This document shows, piece by piece, positions 1-11,371 of a stretch of 64,000 nt of DNA (its first letter is position 1; the number at the start of each line of letters is the position of its first letter). The position numbers and the translations under genes were made by a program. The DNA is from Pirellula sp. (GTDB taxonomy: Bacteria > Planctomycetota > Planctomycetia > Pirellulales > Lacipirellulaceae). Location of the stretch: the NCBI GenBank assembly GCA_013822725.1, contig PNKX01000007.1:1-64000 (forward strand). The letters are read 5' to 3'. A model generated the notes under the pieces. The model saw only the letters and a program-made list of their open reading frames with translations. It was not told where the DNA came from and did not search any database.

Positions 1-76
1 AGAGACGCTGTTCGGCGCCGGTGGGTTGATTGCGGAGGCGGCGGGCGAAATCGCGCTGGTCGCTGTCGCGGTACAT
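1..76 (-). CDS. DUF559 (endonuclease-like) protein, 5' end only
   Basis: The first 25 codons of a minus-strand gene run off the left edge. The readable peptide MYRDSDQRDFARRLRNQPTG, followed by AEQRL, matches the start typical of DUF559 proteins, where a basic 'FAR-LR-xQ-T-AE--L' segment precedes a Vsr-like PD-(D/E)XK nuclease fold. The catalytic residues lie outside the window, so activity cannot be judged. No clear ribosome binding site was seen before the ATG at base 76. The family call rests only on this short segment. Confidence 0.5.
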   Translation of the reverse strand, partial: MYRDSDQRDFARRLRNQPTGAEQRL

Positions 77-909
77 GGAGGCATTGTAACTCCTACTGGG
101 GATGGGGGGGTGCCCAGTGGCTCCCCCCTCCCTAGCCCTGTGCTACGCACGGACTACCGCCTGCGCTCTCGGAGGGAGAGGTAACCGGAGGGGCGAGATT
201 GGGGGTCGAGCGACCTGCGGCAGGTTGCCTTGTTCTTCAGGCTGCTTGCGAGTCGCTCGGTAACCAAGCCGTGGCGGCGCCTCTCACTGGCGGCACGGCA
301 GTGGCGCCCGGAGACGAACATAGACAAGCGTTATTGAACTCCCGTCAATGAACTTCTTAGCCAATGCGACACACCGCGCGAGTACGTTGGCGGATGAAAA
401 CATCTGGACTTATGTGCCCGCGAAAGGAATGGTTTGCGAGCAGGCGGCTTCATGCATGCGTGAACGAACGGGAGGCTCTGACCACACGCTGCGTCTCGCG
501 TTCTTGCATAGCCTTCGATGCAATATTGCATCAATTGCATGGAAGTATTTGTTGCTTTACTTTGCATCGAGTCGTAGAGTGAGCCCAGGCGGGTGAGGAT
601 CGTCTTTTTGCCTCAAATAGTAGCAAGCGGGCGACAAAACTGCTGTCGCGGAAACTCGCACGCAAACGATTCAGAGTCAGAGCGACTCTATTTAGTTGCC
701 GCCAGGGTGAAGTCGTCCTCGGCAAATCCGCAAGCAAAGCGATTTGATTCAACTCCACCAACGGCAATTGTTTGAAAGAACATGAACGCTGCGTCTCACG
801 TCAAACACTGACGGTAGAGAAAACATCGCTCGCAACGCAATCGACAAGTTGTTGGTCCTCTTCAATCTGATCTCTGCTCGGCGTCCCAGTTCGTTTTCGA
901 GGTGCATAT
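77..909. other. Gene-free stretch between divergent genes
   Basis: About 830 bases without a convincing gene; the short open frames have no recognisable domains and contradict one another. Bases 120-195 hold a degenerate copy of the 'CCTCCCTAACCCT...GGGAGGG' hairpin repeat seen at 7440 and 45570. Bases 271-306 can fold weakly (GGCGCC and CACTG pairing with CAGTGGCGCC). A short phrase, ACGCTGCGTCTC, occurs at about 487 and again at about 785. I see no supportable promoter for the DUF1559 gene. Confidence 0.5.
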
Positions 910-1884
910 ATGGGTGATGTGGCAAACAATCGTCAGCGCGTTTTCTCTGGAACGCCGCGCAAAGCGTCAGCGCTTACCGGATTCACCTTGGTGGAACTGC
1001 TGGTGGTGATCGCTATCATTGGCGTTCTGGTTGCGCTGCTATTGCCCGCTGTCCAAGCGGCGCGAGAATCTGCGAGGCGCTCGCAATGCCTTAACAACTT
1101 GAAGCAACTTGGCCTCGCATTTCAAACGTATCACGACTCCAAACGGACCCTGCCGATGGGAGCAAGTCCTGCAGGCTGTTGCCATGGAACTTGGGCCGTC
1201 CTGGCTTTGCCGTTTTTGGAGTTGCAGGCACTTGCCGCTCAGTATCAGGACTTTGGGGGCGGCCCGCTGGCCTACTATCAGGGCGCTAATTTGACCAACG
1301 TCACCAGTCAGCGCATTGACTCCCTCACATGTCCCAGTGACTTGGTTAACACCGACGGCCAGAAAGACGGCAGCGGCAACAGCCTGCCTCTGAAGCTTCA
1401 CAATTATGCCGTGAATCAGGGGCATACCGGCGCCAACCTTGACAACTCCACGGTGTTGCCCATGCGCGCCGGCCTGAAATTTCAGGGCGCCCCTTTCGAA
1501 ATGGGACTAGCTCACAAAATGTCGGAAATCACCGACGGCCTCAGTCATACGATCATGGCCGCGGAAATCATTCAAGGCCAGCGAGACGACGTTCGAGGAC
1601 TCATTTGGTGGGCTCCTGGCTGCTTCGTTCACACCCATAGCGGACCCAACAGCAGTACTCCCGACGTTCCTTTCGTTAGCGCTCCCTATTGCGATTCTGA
1701 ATCGCCTAACCCGCCATGCGTGGGCGGCAGCAATAGTTTGTTCGCTTCTCGCAGTCGACATCCCGGCGTTGTCAACGTCGCGTTGCTCGACGGCAGTGTG
1801 CGGGCGGTCAATGATGACGTCGACATCACGACGTGGCGTCGACTCGGCTCATCGCAAGATGACGAAGTGCTTGGCTCGTATTGA
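910..1884 (+). CDS. DUF1559 family pilin-like secreted protein
   Basis: This 324-residue protein has the classic type IV pilin-like start at residues 24-50: a short basic leader, [17 protein letters not shown], then a hydrophobic helix ending near [12 protein letters not shown]. The C-terminus (residues 280-324) has the [16 protein letters not shown] segment and the TTWRRLGS close found in DUF1559 proteins. The family is expanded by the dozen in planctomycetes. It is presumed to be processed by a prepilin peptidase and exported, but its role is unknown. The ATG at 910 follows GAGGTG by about six bases. A small lipoprotein gene follows, as at the other DUF1559 genes here. Confidence 0.93.
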   Translation: MGDVANNRQRVFSGTPRKASALTGFTLVELLVVIAIIGVLVALLLPAVQAARESARRSQCLNNLKQLGLAFQTYHDSKRTLPMGASPAGCCHGTWAVLALPFLELQALAAQYQDFGGGPLAYYQGANLTNVTSQRIDSLTCPSDLVNTDGQKDGSGNSLPLKLHNYAVNQGHTGANLDNSTVLPMRAGLKFQGAPFEMGLAHKMSEITDGLSHTIMAAEIIQGQRDDVRGLIWWAPGCFVHTHSGPNSSTPDVPFVSAPYCDSESPNPPCVGGSNSLFASRSRHPGVVNVALLDGSVRAVNDDVDITTWRRLGSSQDDEVLGSY

Positions 1885-2078
1885 ACGCAGTATATTCATT
1901 TAACCGCCGCTATGCGACGCGCGCTGGAACGATGCCAAGCCGCTGCGAAGCTATGAAAATCCTGCACGGTGGGCGCCGGGCCCTTTATCAGTAGAGTTTT
2001 GCAAGCTCTAGGCCGTGGAAGCGTAGGGGGCCGCGAGCTTGAAGCGAGTAGTGAGCTTAGCGTGTAGCGTTCCTGCAT

Positions 2079-2115
2079 AAGCCACGCTAAGGACCGTGCG
2101 GGGTGAGCGTGGCTT
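2079..2115. repeat. Stem-loop with perfect 10-bp arms in the DUF1559-lipoprotein gap
   Basis: AAGCCACGCT at 2079-2088 is the exact reverse complement of AGCGTGGCTT at 2106-2115, with a 17-base loop. It lies in the roughly 340-base gap between the DUF1559 gene and the next lipoprotein gene. No U-run follows on either strand, so it is not a textbook terminator. It may be an intergenic repeat or a structure that attenuates read-through. The rest of the gap (1885-2223) shows no gene. Confidence 0.6.
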
Positions 2116-2223
2116 CCCGCCGGAGACGAATACAAAGTGAAGCGGATGCGTTTAGAAAGCTTCTAATTTTCAACGTTGTCATCACAGCGCCACCCTCTGC
2201 GGCTTCATTGGGAGCCTACTGAT

Positions 2224-2661
2224 ATGTCGTTTGTCGCCAGAATGTCGCTATCAAATTGGCACGTTACCGCGGTCCTGCTTGCCACGAGCATGATCGTGGG
2301 TTGCGGTGAAGCCGATTCCCGTAAAGGGCTGGCAGGAAACGTGACCTTGAAGGGCGAGCCCTTGCCTTCTGGAAGCATTCAGTTCGAGTCAGTCGCGGGT
2401 CAATCGCCTGTGTTTTCGACAGGCGCCATGATCAAAGATGGATGGTTTGTCGTTCCCGCGGGAGCAACAGGTTTGCCTGTTGGTCAATACCGTGTGATTA
2501 TCAACGCCGCCTCAGCTCCATTCTCAGTTACAGGCCCTCCCGGCAGCCAGCCAATATTGAAGACGAAGGAACTCGTGCCGGCTTCCTACAACACTAACAG
2601 TGAAGTAACCATTCAAGTCAGTAACGAAGCGGAAAACGAATATACTTTTGACATTCCGTGA
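2224..2661 (+). CDS. Small DUF1559-associated lipoprotein
   Basis: The 145-residue product starts with a membrane-targeting leader and a lipobox ending IVGC, so it is predicted to be lipid-anchored. After the Cys comes a short beta-rich domain (V-T-LKGEPLPSGSIQFES ... YRVIIN ... VTIQVSN). It resembles the small 'G-V-T-lkG-P-l--G-I-F' lipoproteins usually encoded beside DUF1559 genes, which share features with carboxypeptidase-regulatory or transthyretin-like folds. The ATG at 2224 is chosen because GGAG at 2211-2214 sits nine bases upstream; a TTG 48 bases earlier is in frame but has no such site. Function is unknown. Confidence 0.8.
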   Translation: MSFVARMSLSNWHVTAVLLATSMIVGCGEADSRKGLAGNVTLKGEPLPSGSIQFESVAGQSPVFSTGAMIKDGWFVVPAGATGLPVGQYRVIINAASAPFSVTGPPGSQPILKTKELVPASYNTNSEVTIQVSNEAENEYTFDIP

Positions 2662-2895
2662 TGGTCGGAATTCTCCCCATGATCGATCAGGGGGTGGTGC
2701 GTCGAATGGTGACGTGACAGTGACATCGATGTCGATGGCGATTCCGAGGGCGGACGGGCGACATGTTGGCGCAGAGCGTCGACATGTGGGAGTTGATGTT
2801 GGCCTTCATCTGAATTCGGCATGCTTACGCTCGCGCGAAAGCCTGCCGGAGCCATGGCCAGTGCAATCCTTATGACTTCGAAACCGAGCAGGGAG

Positions 2896-3231
2896 CTATT
2901 TCGGAAAATAGTACCTGCGGGACGATATTGTTAACGCGACGAGGAGGAGATTCATCGCCGACCCCATCACGTTGATTCCCAAGAAGACGATGACGTGTTG
3001 CAGGGCGACGACCAGGAAGAGGACAAAGACCCATTTCCAGGCTTTCAGCAGCCCGGTGATGAAGAGGATCTTTCCCGAGAGCCAGTAGAAGGCGATCGGT
3101 TGATCAGGAATCAGGAAGAGGTTGCTGACTCCTTCTGATGCGAGCAGGACGACCACCACCCAAATCTGCCAAGGGACGGGGAGGGGGGCGTGTTGTTCGT
3201 TCGTCGGGGATGGGGTTGCGGCGTAGTCCAT
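2896..3231 (-). CDS. Small four-helix membrane protein, unknown function
   Basis: A 111-residue protein with four predicted membrane segments at about 21-41, 47-62, 66-86 and 88-103, a Pro-rich soluble N-terminus and a short basic tail (SSRRYYFPK). I recognise no family motif. No strong ribosome binding site precedes the ATG, but hydrophobic periodicity across the whole frame supports a real gene. It lies downstream of katG on the same strand, separated by a hairpin repeat, so co-transcription is possible but not shown. Confidence 0.7.
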   Translation of the reverse strand: MDYAATPSPTNEQHAPLPVPWQIWVVVVLLASEGVSNLFLIPDQPIAFYWLSGKILFITGLLKAWKWVFVLFLVVALQHVIVFLGINVMGSAMNLLLVALTISSRRYYFPK

Positions 3232-3259
3232 GGTGCGATTGTTGGCGGCGAGCGATTGT

Positions 3260-5609
<2,350 letters not shown>

Positions 5610-5803
5610 TCACCTTTCGTGAGCCGCGGCATGCTTGCGGATCGGCTTAGCGAAATCGCCGCGACGGCGTGGACGAAATGATTGCGTAGAGAAGAGCGTG
5701 ACGCCGGACGGAAGATGTCTGGCGGTCGCTATTCTAGCGTTTCCTCCGCTGATTGCCATCGATTGTCGGTGGTTGCAGAGGAGAACTGCAACGTCCAAGA
5801 ATC

Positions 5804-5953
5804 AACCGCCAAGAGCGCCAAGGAATACGGGAAGTTTGAAACCGCAGATAAACGCCGATGAACGCCAATAAGAATGATCTGCGTTCATCCGCGTCCATCG
5901 GCGGTTCCTGCATTCTTTGTATTTCCTTGGCGCTCTTGGCGTCCTTGGCGGTT
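5804..5953. repeat. Nested hairpin repeat, family A copy 1
   Basis: The outer arms are AACCGCCAAGAGCGCCAAGG at 5804-5823 and its longer reverse complement at 5923-5953, which has three CGCCAAGGA-like units. Inside lies a second inverted repeat with 12-base periodicity: ACCGCAGATAAACGCCGATG at 5841-5860 against TCATCCGCGTCCATCGGCGG near 5885-5904. It fills the gap between katG and the ceramidase-like gene. Similar nested elements occur at 12649, 41105 and 42724. There is no coding content. Confidence 0.9.
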
Positions 5954-5984
5954 CAATGAAAGGGCTTTGCTGTCCTCTGATTGG

Positions 5985-7370
5985 TTACGGAGCGGTTTTG
6001 TTACCTAGCGCCTCGCGAATGGCCGCCAGCATGCGCGGTTCGCTGCCCGGGGCGACCCACCACCAGTCGCCGAGGTTGGGATCGTGCTCGGCGATGTGCT
6101 GCTCGGTGGGGATGTAGCCGGTGGCGCCTTCGCCGTAGCCGGCGACGCAGACGAACGAGTCGGGGCGCGTTTGTTGCGCGGCGAGTTGGTATTCGACGTA
6201 CGACTCGCCGGGGAGGATCATCAGCTGGGCGACTTGGAAGTCGATGACGGGAATCTCGATGCGCTGGCCGGCGTCAGCGCGGCGGCGCCAGCTGAGGGCC
6301 ATGGCGGCGAGGCATTGTTGGAAGTGGTTTGTTTCGGTCGCGAGTTTCTGTTCTAAGTCGGCGACGGTGAAGCCGGGGCCGTCGCGCGGTTCGAGACGGA
6401 GGGGCGTCACGCGGTAGGCGTAACCGTCGATGGGATGACGCACGGTGGCGTCCCAGGCGGCGGCCATCGCGGCGTGGAGTCGGCTGGCGAGGACGGGACG
6501 ATTCTCACGGGCGCCGTTGTTGTATTTGCCGGCGGTGACGTTACCGCTGCAGCCGGAGGCGTAGATTTGCTTCACGGCGGGGAGATCGGTTTGGCGCTTA
6601 CGACGGGCGAGGCCGGGGAAGTCAGCGGAGACTTCGCCGTCGCCGTAGTAGCTCATCGGGTGGACGGCGTAGAAACTGACGGCGCAAAGCGGTTGATCGT
6701 CGTTCCAAAAGCTGAGCGTTTTCAGCCAGGGATCGATGACGCCGACGTCGGCGACAGTGGCGACGGGATCGGTGGTGCGGCTGCCGCGATCGAAATGGAT
6801 GGCGCCATCGGGCGTTGCGTAGCGGCGGTTCGAGGCGACCTGCTCGACTTTGGCTTGGCCCACGCCGATCTGGGTGAGAGGTTGCGCGGATTTCAACGAA
6901 GCGCGCACGGCTTTGGCGACGCCTTGGACGGCGCGTTCGTGGAAGTCGAGATCGCAGACCGTGCCGGCGAGCTTTCGCTCGCGGAGGATGCGTTCGGCGG
7001 CGAGATCGGCGACGGGGGCGTCGTGCTGATGAATGGCGGTAACCATCACCCGGTCGGGCGTCGTCTCGGCGGCGACGGCGAGGACCGCTTTCCAGCGATC
7101 GAGGGCTTCGTTGCGGATTTCGCACCAGTCGACCGAGACGAAGACAACTGGCGGTTGATCGCCGCCGAGGAGGACGAAGCCGTTGGCTTCGAGCGGATCG
7201 GCGACGGTTTTGGAAAGCCAGAGGCCGCCCATCATGCCGTGACCGATGGGGGTGGTGACGTCGGCGGTGAAGATGGCGAGTCGGAGGGGCGGGGAGGCGT
7301 CAACTTCCGCTGCACTCCCCAATAAAAGTAAAAGGAGAAGCAAGCATTCACAGAGATGTGGTTTCGACAT
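5985..7370 (-). CDS. Neutral/alkaline ceramidase-like secreted hydrolase
   Basis: A 461-residue protein with a signal peptide (a run of leucines at about 10-17, cleavage near residue 25). The mature N-terminus FTADVTTPIGHGMMGG and later segments AIHQHDAP, VHPMSYYGDG and SGCSGNVTAGKYN match the neutral/alkaline non-lysosomal ceramidase N-terminal domain. That domain binds a catalytic zinc through His residues. Planctomycetes carry many divergent members, so the true substrate may be another amide or ester. I chose the ATG at 7370; a GTG at 7385 is in frame, and neither has a strong ribosome binding site. Monocistronic by spacing. Confidence 0.85.
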   Translation of the reverse strand: MSKPHLCECLLLLLLLLGSAAEVDASPPLRLAIFTADVTTPIGHGMMGGLWLSKTVADPLEANGFVLLGGDQPPVVFVSVDWCEIRNEALDRWKAVLAVAAETTPDRVMVTAIHQHDAPVADLAAERILRERKLAGTVCDLDFHERAVQGVAKAVRASLKSAQPLTQIGVGQAKVEQVASNRRYATPDGAIHFDRGSRTTDPVATVADVGVIDPWLKTLSFWNDDQPLCAVSFYAVHPMSYYGDGEVSADFPGLARRKRQTDLPAVKQIYASGCSGNVTAGKYNNGARENRPVLASRLHAAMAAAWDATVRHPIDGYAYRVTPLRLEPRDGPGFTVADLEQKLATETNHFQQCLAAMALSWRRRADAGQRIEIPVIDFQVAQLMILPGESYVEYQLAAQQTRPDSFVCVAGYGEGATGYIPTEQHIAEHDPNLGDWWWVAPGSEPRMLAAIREALGNKTAP

Positions 7371-7439
7371 CGGAGAAAATTTCACGTCTATCTCGCTTAA
7401 AAATCAAGTCGAAAGGAACATGCCACCCAAGGTCGACAC

Positions 7440-7471
7440 CCCTCCCTAACCCTCTCCCTCAAGGGGAGGGA
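7440..7471. repeat. CCTCTCCCT/AGGGGAGGG hairpin repeat overlapping the sialidase stop
   Basis: CCCTCTCCCT pairs with AGGGGAGGG across a short loop. The same theme, often written 'CCCTAACCCTCTCCC', recurs at 120-195 and 45566-45687. Here it runs into the 3' end of the minus-strand gene at 7459, giving its final Pro-Ser-Pro-stop. Confidence 0.75.
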
Positions 7472-8733
7472 ACCAGAGGAATTGATAGGAATGGAGCGAG
7501 TTGGTTGGGCTTCGACCAGCTGATGCGAGCGACGTACGTCGCTCCTTTGGCGCCGCGTTCTCTGGAGGCGGCGTCCCAGACTCCTTCAGAAACGGTAATC
7601 CACGATTCGTTCGCGCTGATCGCGGCGGCGCCGAAGTTGCCGAACTCGCCGCCCCGTTCGGGGATGATGATGCGCTCGGTGCGGCGGATGACTTGCAGCG
7701 TCTGCGGGTCGACTTGCGCCATGAACAATGGCGCGCGATGGCGGATGATGTGATCGTTGTTCGCCCCACGGCGGGTGTAGACGAGGAACAGCCCGTCGCT
7801 GTGAGCGAGCCAGTGTTGTTGCGTGTTGTAGCTGCCAAGTTCTTCGCCGTCGTCGAAGGTCCACGGCTTCATCGGTGCGAAGTTCAGACCGTCGTCGCTG
7901 ACGCTGACGTAGCCGCGTAGGTCGTTTCGCATGGTGAGGAAGTAGCGGCCGCCGAAGAAAACGATCGAGGGCTCGACGAGGCCGCGCTCGACGGCGAGAT
8001 CGAATTCGTTGCCGTGGCGAACGTAACGGAGTTGCTGGCCATCGAAACTGCACTCGACGACGGTGACTGACCAGGGGCCCTCGGCGCTCGCGCCAAAGTA
8101 AATCGGGAGGAGCAGGGCGCCGTCGGGTCGCACGAGCCATTGGGCGCAGGCGTTGCGGGCCAGTTCAAACTTAGGATCGGCGGGCATCTCGAGGATTTGC
8201 CAGCCAGACCACGAGCCGGTGCGCGGGTCGTGGATGGCGTAGGCGGTTTGGTGTTGTCGCGGCGCCAGGCCGCTGACGATTTGTGCGCCGCTGGGCGCAT
8301 AGGGGACCTGGCAGCCGATAGCCAGGAGTCGCTGCGACAGCGCATGCCAGCCGGGAGTGACGTCGGCGACGGAGAGTGTGACGTCGTTCGCTTCCTTGCG
8401 CCACGCCAGTTCAGGGATCGCGTGCGGCCCGCTCCAGTCGCCGTCGACGGTTGGTCGTCGCATCGCGAACAGGCCGGAGTAGTAGTCGTCGACGTGGAGA
8501 TGCTGCTGGAGCGTCATCACGACTGCCGGCCCGTCGTCCCCGGGAACGGCGGCCGCGCGCGGGTGGTACCAGAGGAACTTGCCGTCGTCGTGCCCCAGCG
8601 CCGTTTCGAGACGGACCTGATAGTCGACATCGTCGGCGACTGCGGTCAATGGAAGGCTAGCAACTAACAACAGAACGAGTGCGGCGCACGCACTGAGCGG
8701 GCATGACAAGCGGTTACAGCGGGATCGATGCAT
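7459..8733 (-). CDS. Sialidase/neuraminidase-like secreted exoglycosidase
   Basis: A 424-residue protein with a signal peptide (hydrophobic 15-31, cleavage near AVA-DD). Repeated Asp-rich turn motifs of beta-propeller type (SVSDDGLNF, DPRTGSWSG) and the overall layout fit the exo-alpha-sialidase fold family. Acidic and Arg residues are conserved throughout, but I cannot place the full catalytic set with confidence, so the sugar substrate is open. The ATG at 8733 has GAGG about eight bases upstream. The last residues LVPSP come from a hairpin repeat. It ends next to the ceramidase-like gene on the same strand, and both could act on complex lipids or glycans. Confidence 0.75.
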   Translation of the reverse strand: MHRSRCNRLSCPLSACAALVLLLVASLPLTAVADDVDYQVRLETALGHDDGKFLWYHPRAAAVPGDDGPAVVMTLQQHLHVDDYYSGLFAMRRPTVDGDWSGPHAIPELAWRKEANDVTLSVADVTPGWHALSQRLLAIGCQVPYAPSGAQIVSGLAPRQHQTAYAIHDPRTGSWSGWQILEMPADPKFELARNACAQWLVRPDGALLLPIYFGASAEGPWSVTVVECSFDGQQLRYVRHGNEFDLAVERGLVEPSIVFFGGRYFLTMRNDLRGYVSVSDDGLNFAPMKPWTFDDGEELGSYNTQQHWLAHSDGLFLVYTRRGANNDHIIRHRAPLFMAQVDPQTLQVIRRTERIIIPERGGEFGNFGAAAISANESWITVSEGVWDAASRERGAKGATYVARISWSKPNQLAPFLSIPLVPSP

Positions 8734-8844
8734 CGCAGAGCCTCAGAGAAGGTGGCGTTTACGATAGCTGACGGCGAAGGGAAAGTCACGTTCGAACGGC
8801 CGCAGACAAGTGAACCTGACGCGAGGCGGGTCTGTCTGCTCGAC

Positions 8845-9240
8845 ATGGGCCGTTGTCGTGAAACCTCTGAGGCTGAAACGAAGCGCGACGAAAGTTCGCT
8901 GGCGCACATGCTTGCGCCGGAAGAGATCCGGCGGGGTGATTTTGTGACGCCGCTGTATGTCGTCAGCGAATGGCCATCGTGGTATTGGGACGATGACGAT
9001 GCGCTCCATCCACGCGACGAACTAGTGCGCATCCGCAGTACGCCGTGCGACGAGGCGGCGCCACTGGAGGTGATCGGCGTCTGCTTGCCGTTCGTGCTGG
9101 TGGAAACACCGCAGCGAGACGGGAAGACGCTCGACGTCCGTCGTGTCCGGTTGGCACGGCTTGACCACGCCTTCGCGAAGAGGACGCGCCGAGCGCTACG
9201 CCAGCGCGAAAAGCGGGAGCGTGCGAGAGCGAAGAAGTAG
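8845..9240 (+). CDS. Conserved planctomycete hypothetical protein
   Basis: The core segment EEIRRGDFVTPLYVVSEWPS, followed by WYWDDDD and later VCLPFVLVETP and TLDVRRVRLARLD, matches a small soluble family I recognise from planctomycetes but cannot assign a function. A Lys/Arg-rich tail closes the protein. The start is uncertain: an ATG at 8728 would overlap the divergent sialidase gene, so the ATG at 8845 (131 residues) is used; 8908 is also possible. No start has a strong ribosome binding site. Confidence 0.6.
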   Translation: MGRCRETSEAETKRDESSLAHMLAPEEIRRGDFVTPLYVVSEWPSWYWDDDDALHPRDELVRIRSTPCDEAAPLEVIGVCLPFVLVETPQRDGKTLDVRRVRLARLDHAFAKRTRRALRQREKRERARAKK

Positions 9241-9504
9241 CGATCGCGTATCGGGCGAATGCGGGGGCGAACTTTAATCTCTTTGCGAGATACGGCGATT
9301 CCTCTTGAATGCGTGCGCGTTTGGGCGTTTGGCGCACGTCGTGAGAGTTCGTTGAGCATCCAATTCGCGTCTTCGGCCGACGACTCGTCGTGCTGCTACG
9401 ACGGAAGTCGTTGGCGGACAGCAATGTCCGGTGACTGGCACGCGGCGTGCGTTGGCTGTTACCGCCGGCCCCCAGAGGGCTGTTGCCAGCGAAAGGAGGG
9501 AGCC

Positions 9505-9729
9505 ATGCGTGCTTGGCTGTTGCTAGCGATGATTGCGACCTGCGGAGACCTGATCGGCTGCAAGACGGCGGAGATTGCCGTCGACCATCAGATGACAGGC
9601 ATTCATGTCGTCGCCAAGTTCGAGGGGAAGGAAGAGGACGCCGTCGCCAGCGATGCGAGCGAGCAGTCTCAGCAAGAACAGGGCGACGATGCTCGCGTGG
9701 CTGAGCGCACTGACTTCGTCACGCGCTGA
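9505..9729 (+). CDS. Small putative lipoprotein
   Basis: A 74-residue product. The leader MRAWLLLAMIATCGDLIGC ends in a lipobox-like LIGC, and the remaining 54 residues are polar and acidic (Glu/Asp/Gln-rich after residue 40). The start is strongly supported by AAAGGAGGG four bases before the ATG; the frame extends further upstream but without homology or a site. No family is recognised. It is followed by the aquaporin gene on the same strand, which has its own possible promoter. Confidence 0.6.
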   Translation: MRAWLLLAMIATCGDLIGCKTAEIAVDHQMTGIHVVAKFEGKEEDAVASDASEQSQQEQGDDARVAERTDFVTR

Positions 9730-9825
9730 ATCAGGCGCCAACGAACTTCGCGATCGGTTGGCGGCGGACTCGTCCTGTGCGGCGAAATTAATCGATGATA
9801 TTCCTCGAAGTCGACGGGAAATGAT

Positions 9826-10549
<724 letters not shown>

Positions 10550-10563
10550 GCTTTGCCTCCTCA

Positions 10564-10700
10564 GGGAGGGCGAGGCTCCCGCCGAGCCGCCGCAAGAGAT
10601 TGAACCCCCACTTCGCGAATCCTCAATCCGTTTCAAGAATCCACGAAATCACTCGCTGCCCCATGTCAAACGGCGGCTCGGCAGGAGCCTCGCCCTCCCG
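10564..10700. repeat. Long inverted repeat (family F) at convergent gene ends
   Basis: The 29-base left arm (10564-10592, starting GGGAGGGCGAGGCTCCCGCC) matches the reverse complement of the right arm (10671-10700) with a single difference. The spacer is about 78 bases. It lies between the convergent aquaporin and Rrf2 genes and could act as a two-way transcription barrier. No other copy was seen in this window. Confidence 0.9.
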
Positions 10701-10714
10701 GAATCATCGTCCCG

Positions 10715-11140
10715 TTACAACTTCACGTCGCAGAGGGGGATGATCTTGCTCTTCGAGTTCACCAGCTGCGCGAGGGTCACGCGGCCGAGGCTTTCTTCGG
10801 CGTAGGCGTAGACGCGGTCGAGTTCCTTGTGGAGCGGGCAGAGCTTCGTGTGCGACGGCAAGCCGAGCGGGCAATGCTTGATCCGCTCCAAGGGCGCCAC
10901 GGCCGTGACGACGGCGAGGATCGTCACGTCTTTTGACGCGACGGCGAGCGAATAGCCGCCGCCGGGGCCAGGCTGCGAGCGTACCAGGCCCGCGCGCACG
11001 AGATCTTGCAGCACCTTGTGCAGGTAGCGGCGGGGGACCTTCGTCACCTCCGCAAGCTGATCGGCGGAGGCGGGATGATCGGCTTCGCTGGCAAGCCAGA
11101 CAGCGGCGCGGAGGGCGTATTCGGCAGTTTTGGATAGCAT
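10715..11140 (-). CDS. Rrf2-family transcriptional regulator, NsrR-like
   Basis: A 141-residue regulator. [17 protein letters not shown] and the following [18 protein letters not shown] form the winged helix-turn-helix, with the G-GGYSLA wing at about 60-66. Candidate cluster ligands are C90 and C101 in [15 protein letters not shown], with a further Cys at 137; the middle Cys of the usual three is Ser96. The gene is divergent from a flavohaemoglobin, the classic target of the nitric-oxide sensor NsrR. I infer repression of hmp, relieved when nitric oxide damages an iron-sulfur cluster. The ligand set differs from E. coli NsrR, so the exact signal is unproven. Confidence 0.88.
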   Translation of the reverse strand: MLSKTAEYALRAAVWLASEADHPASADQLAEVTKVPRRYLHKVLQDLVRAGLVRSQPGPGGGYSLAVASKDVTILAVVTAVAPLERIKHCPLGLPSHTKLCPLHKELDRVYAYAEESLGRVTLAQLVNSKSKIIPLCDVKL

Positions 11141-11279
11141 TGCGGGTAATGGCTGAATGACGAAATCGGAATGACGAATGGGGAGCGCTCCGCTGCGCGT
11201 CGCGGCTAAGCACTTTTATTTTACGGAATCGGGGGCGGAATCGGGGTGGAAATTCTTTTGTGGCGAGAATATCTACACC

Positions 11280-11307
11280 TTGACGTGCACTATTGGCGAG
11301 GTAAGAT
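11280..11307 (+). promoter_or_regulatory. Candidate promoter for the flavohaemoglobin gene
   Basis: TTGACG at 11280-11285 and TAAGAT at 11302-11307 with 16-base spacing match a housekeeping promoter. They lie in the Rrf2/hmp divergent gap, about 65 bases before the hmp start. The small dyad AGAATATCT just upstream could be part of an operator, but I cannot match it to a known Rrf2 site. Confidence 0.5.
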
Positions 11308-11371
11308 TCGGGAGAGCCGGCCGGCGACCATTGCGTGTTTCTATTCGCATCCACTAACGCAGCAGGTTGCC

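Noticed and set aside
5804-5953. Possible insertion sequence or MITE
   Set aside because: No transposase and no target-site duplication visible; classed as an intergenic hairpin repeat, though a mobile origin is not excluded.
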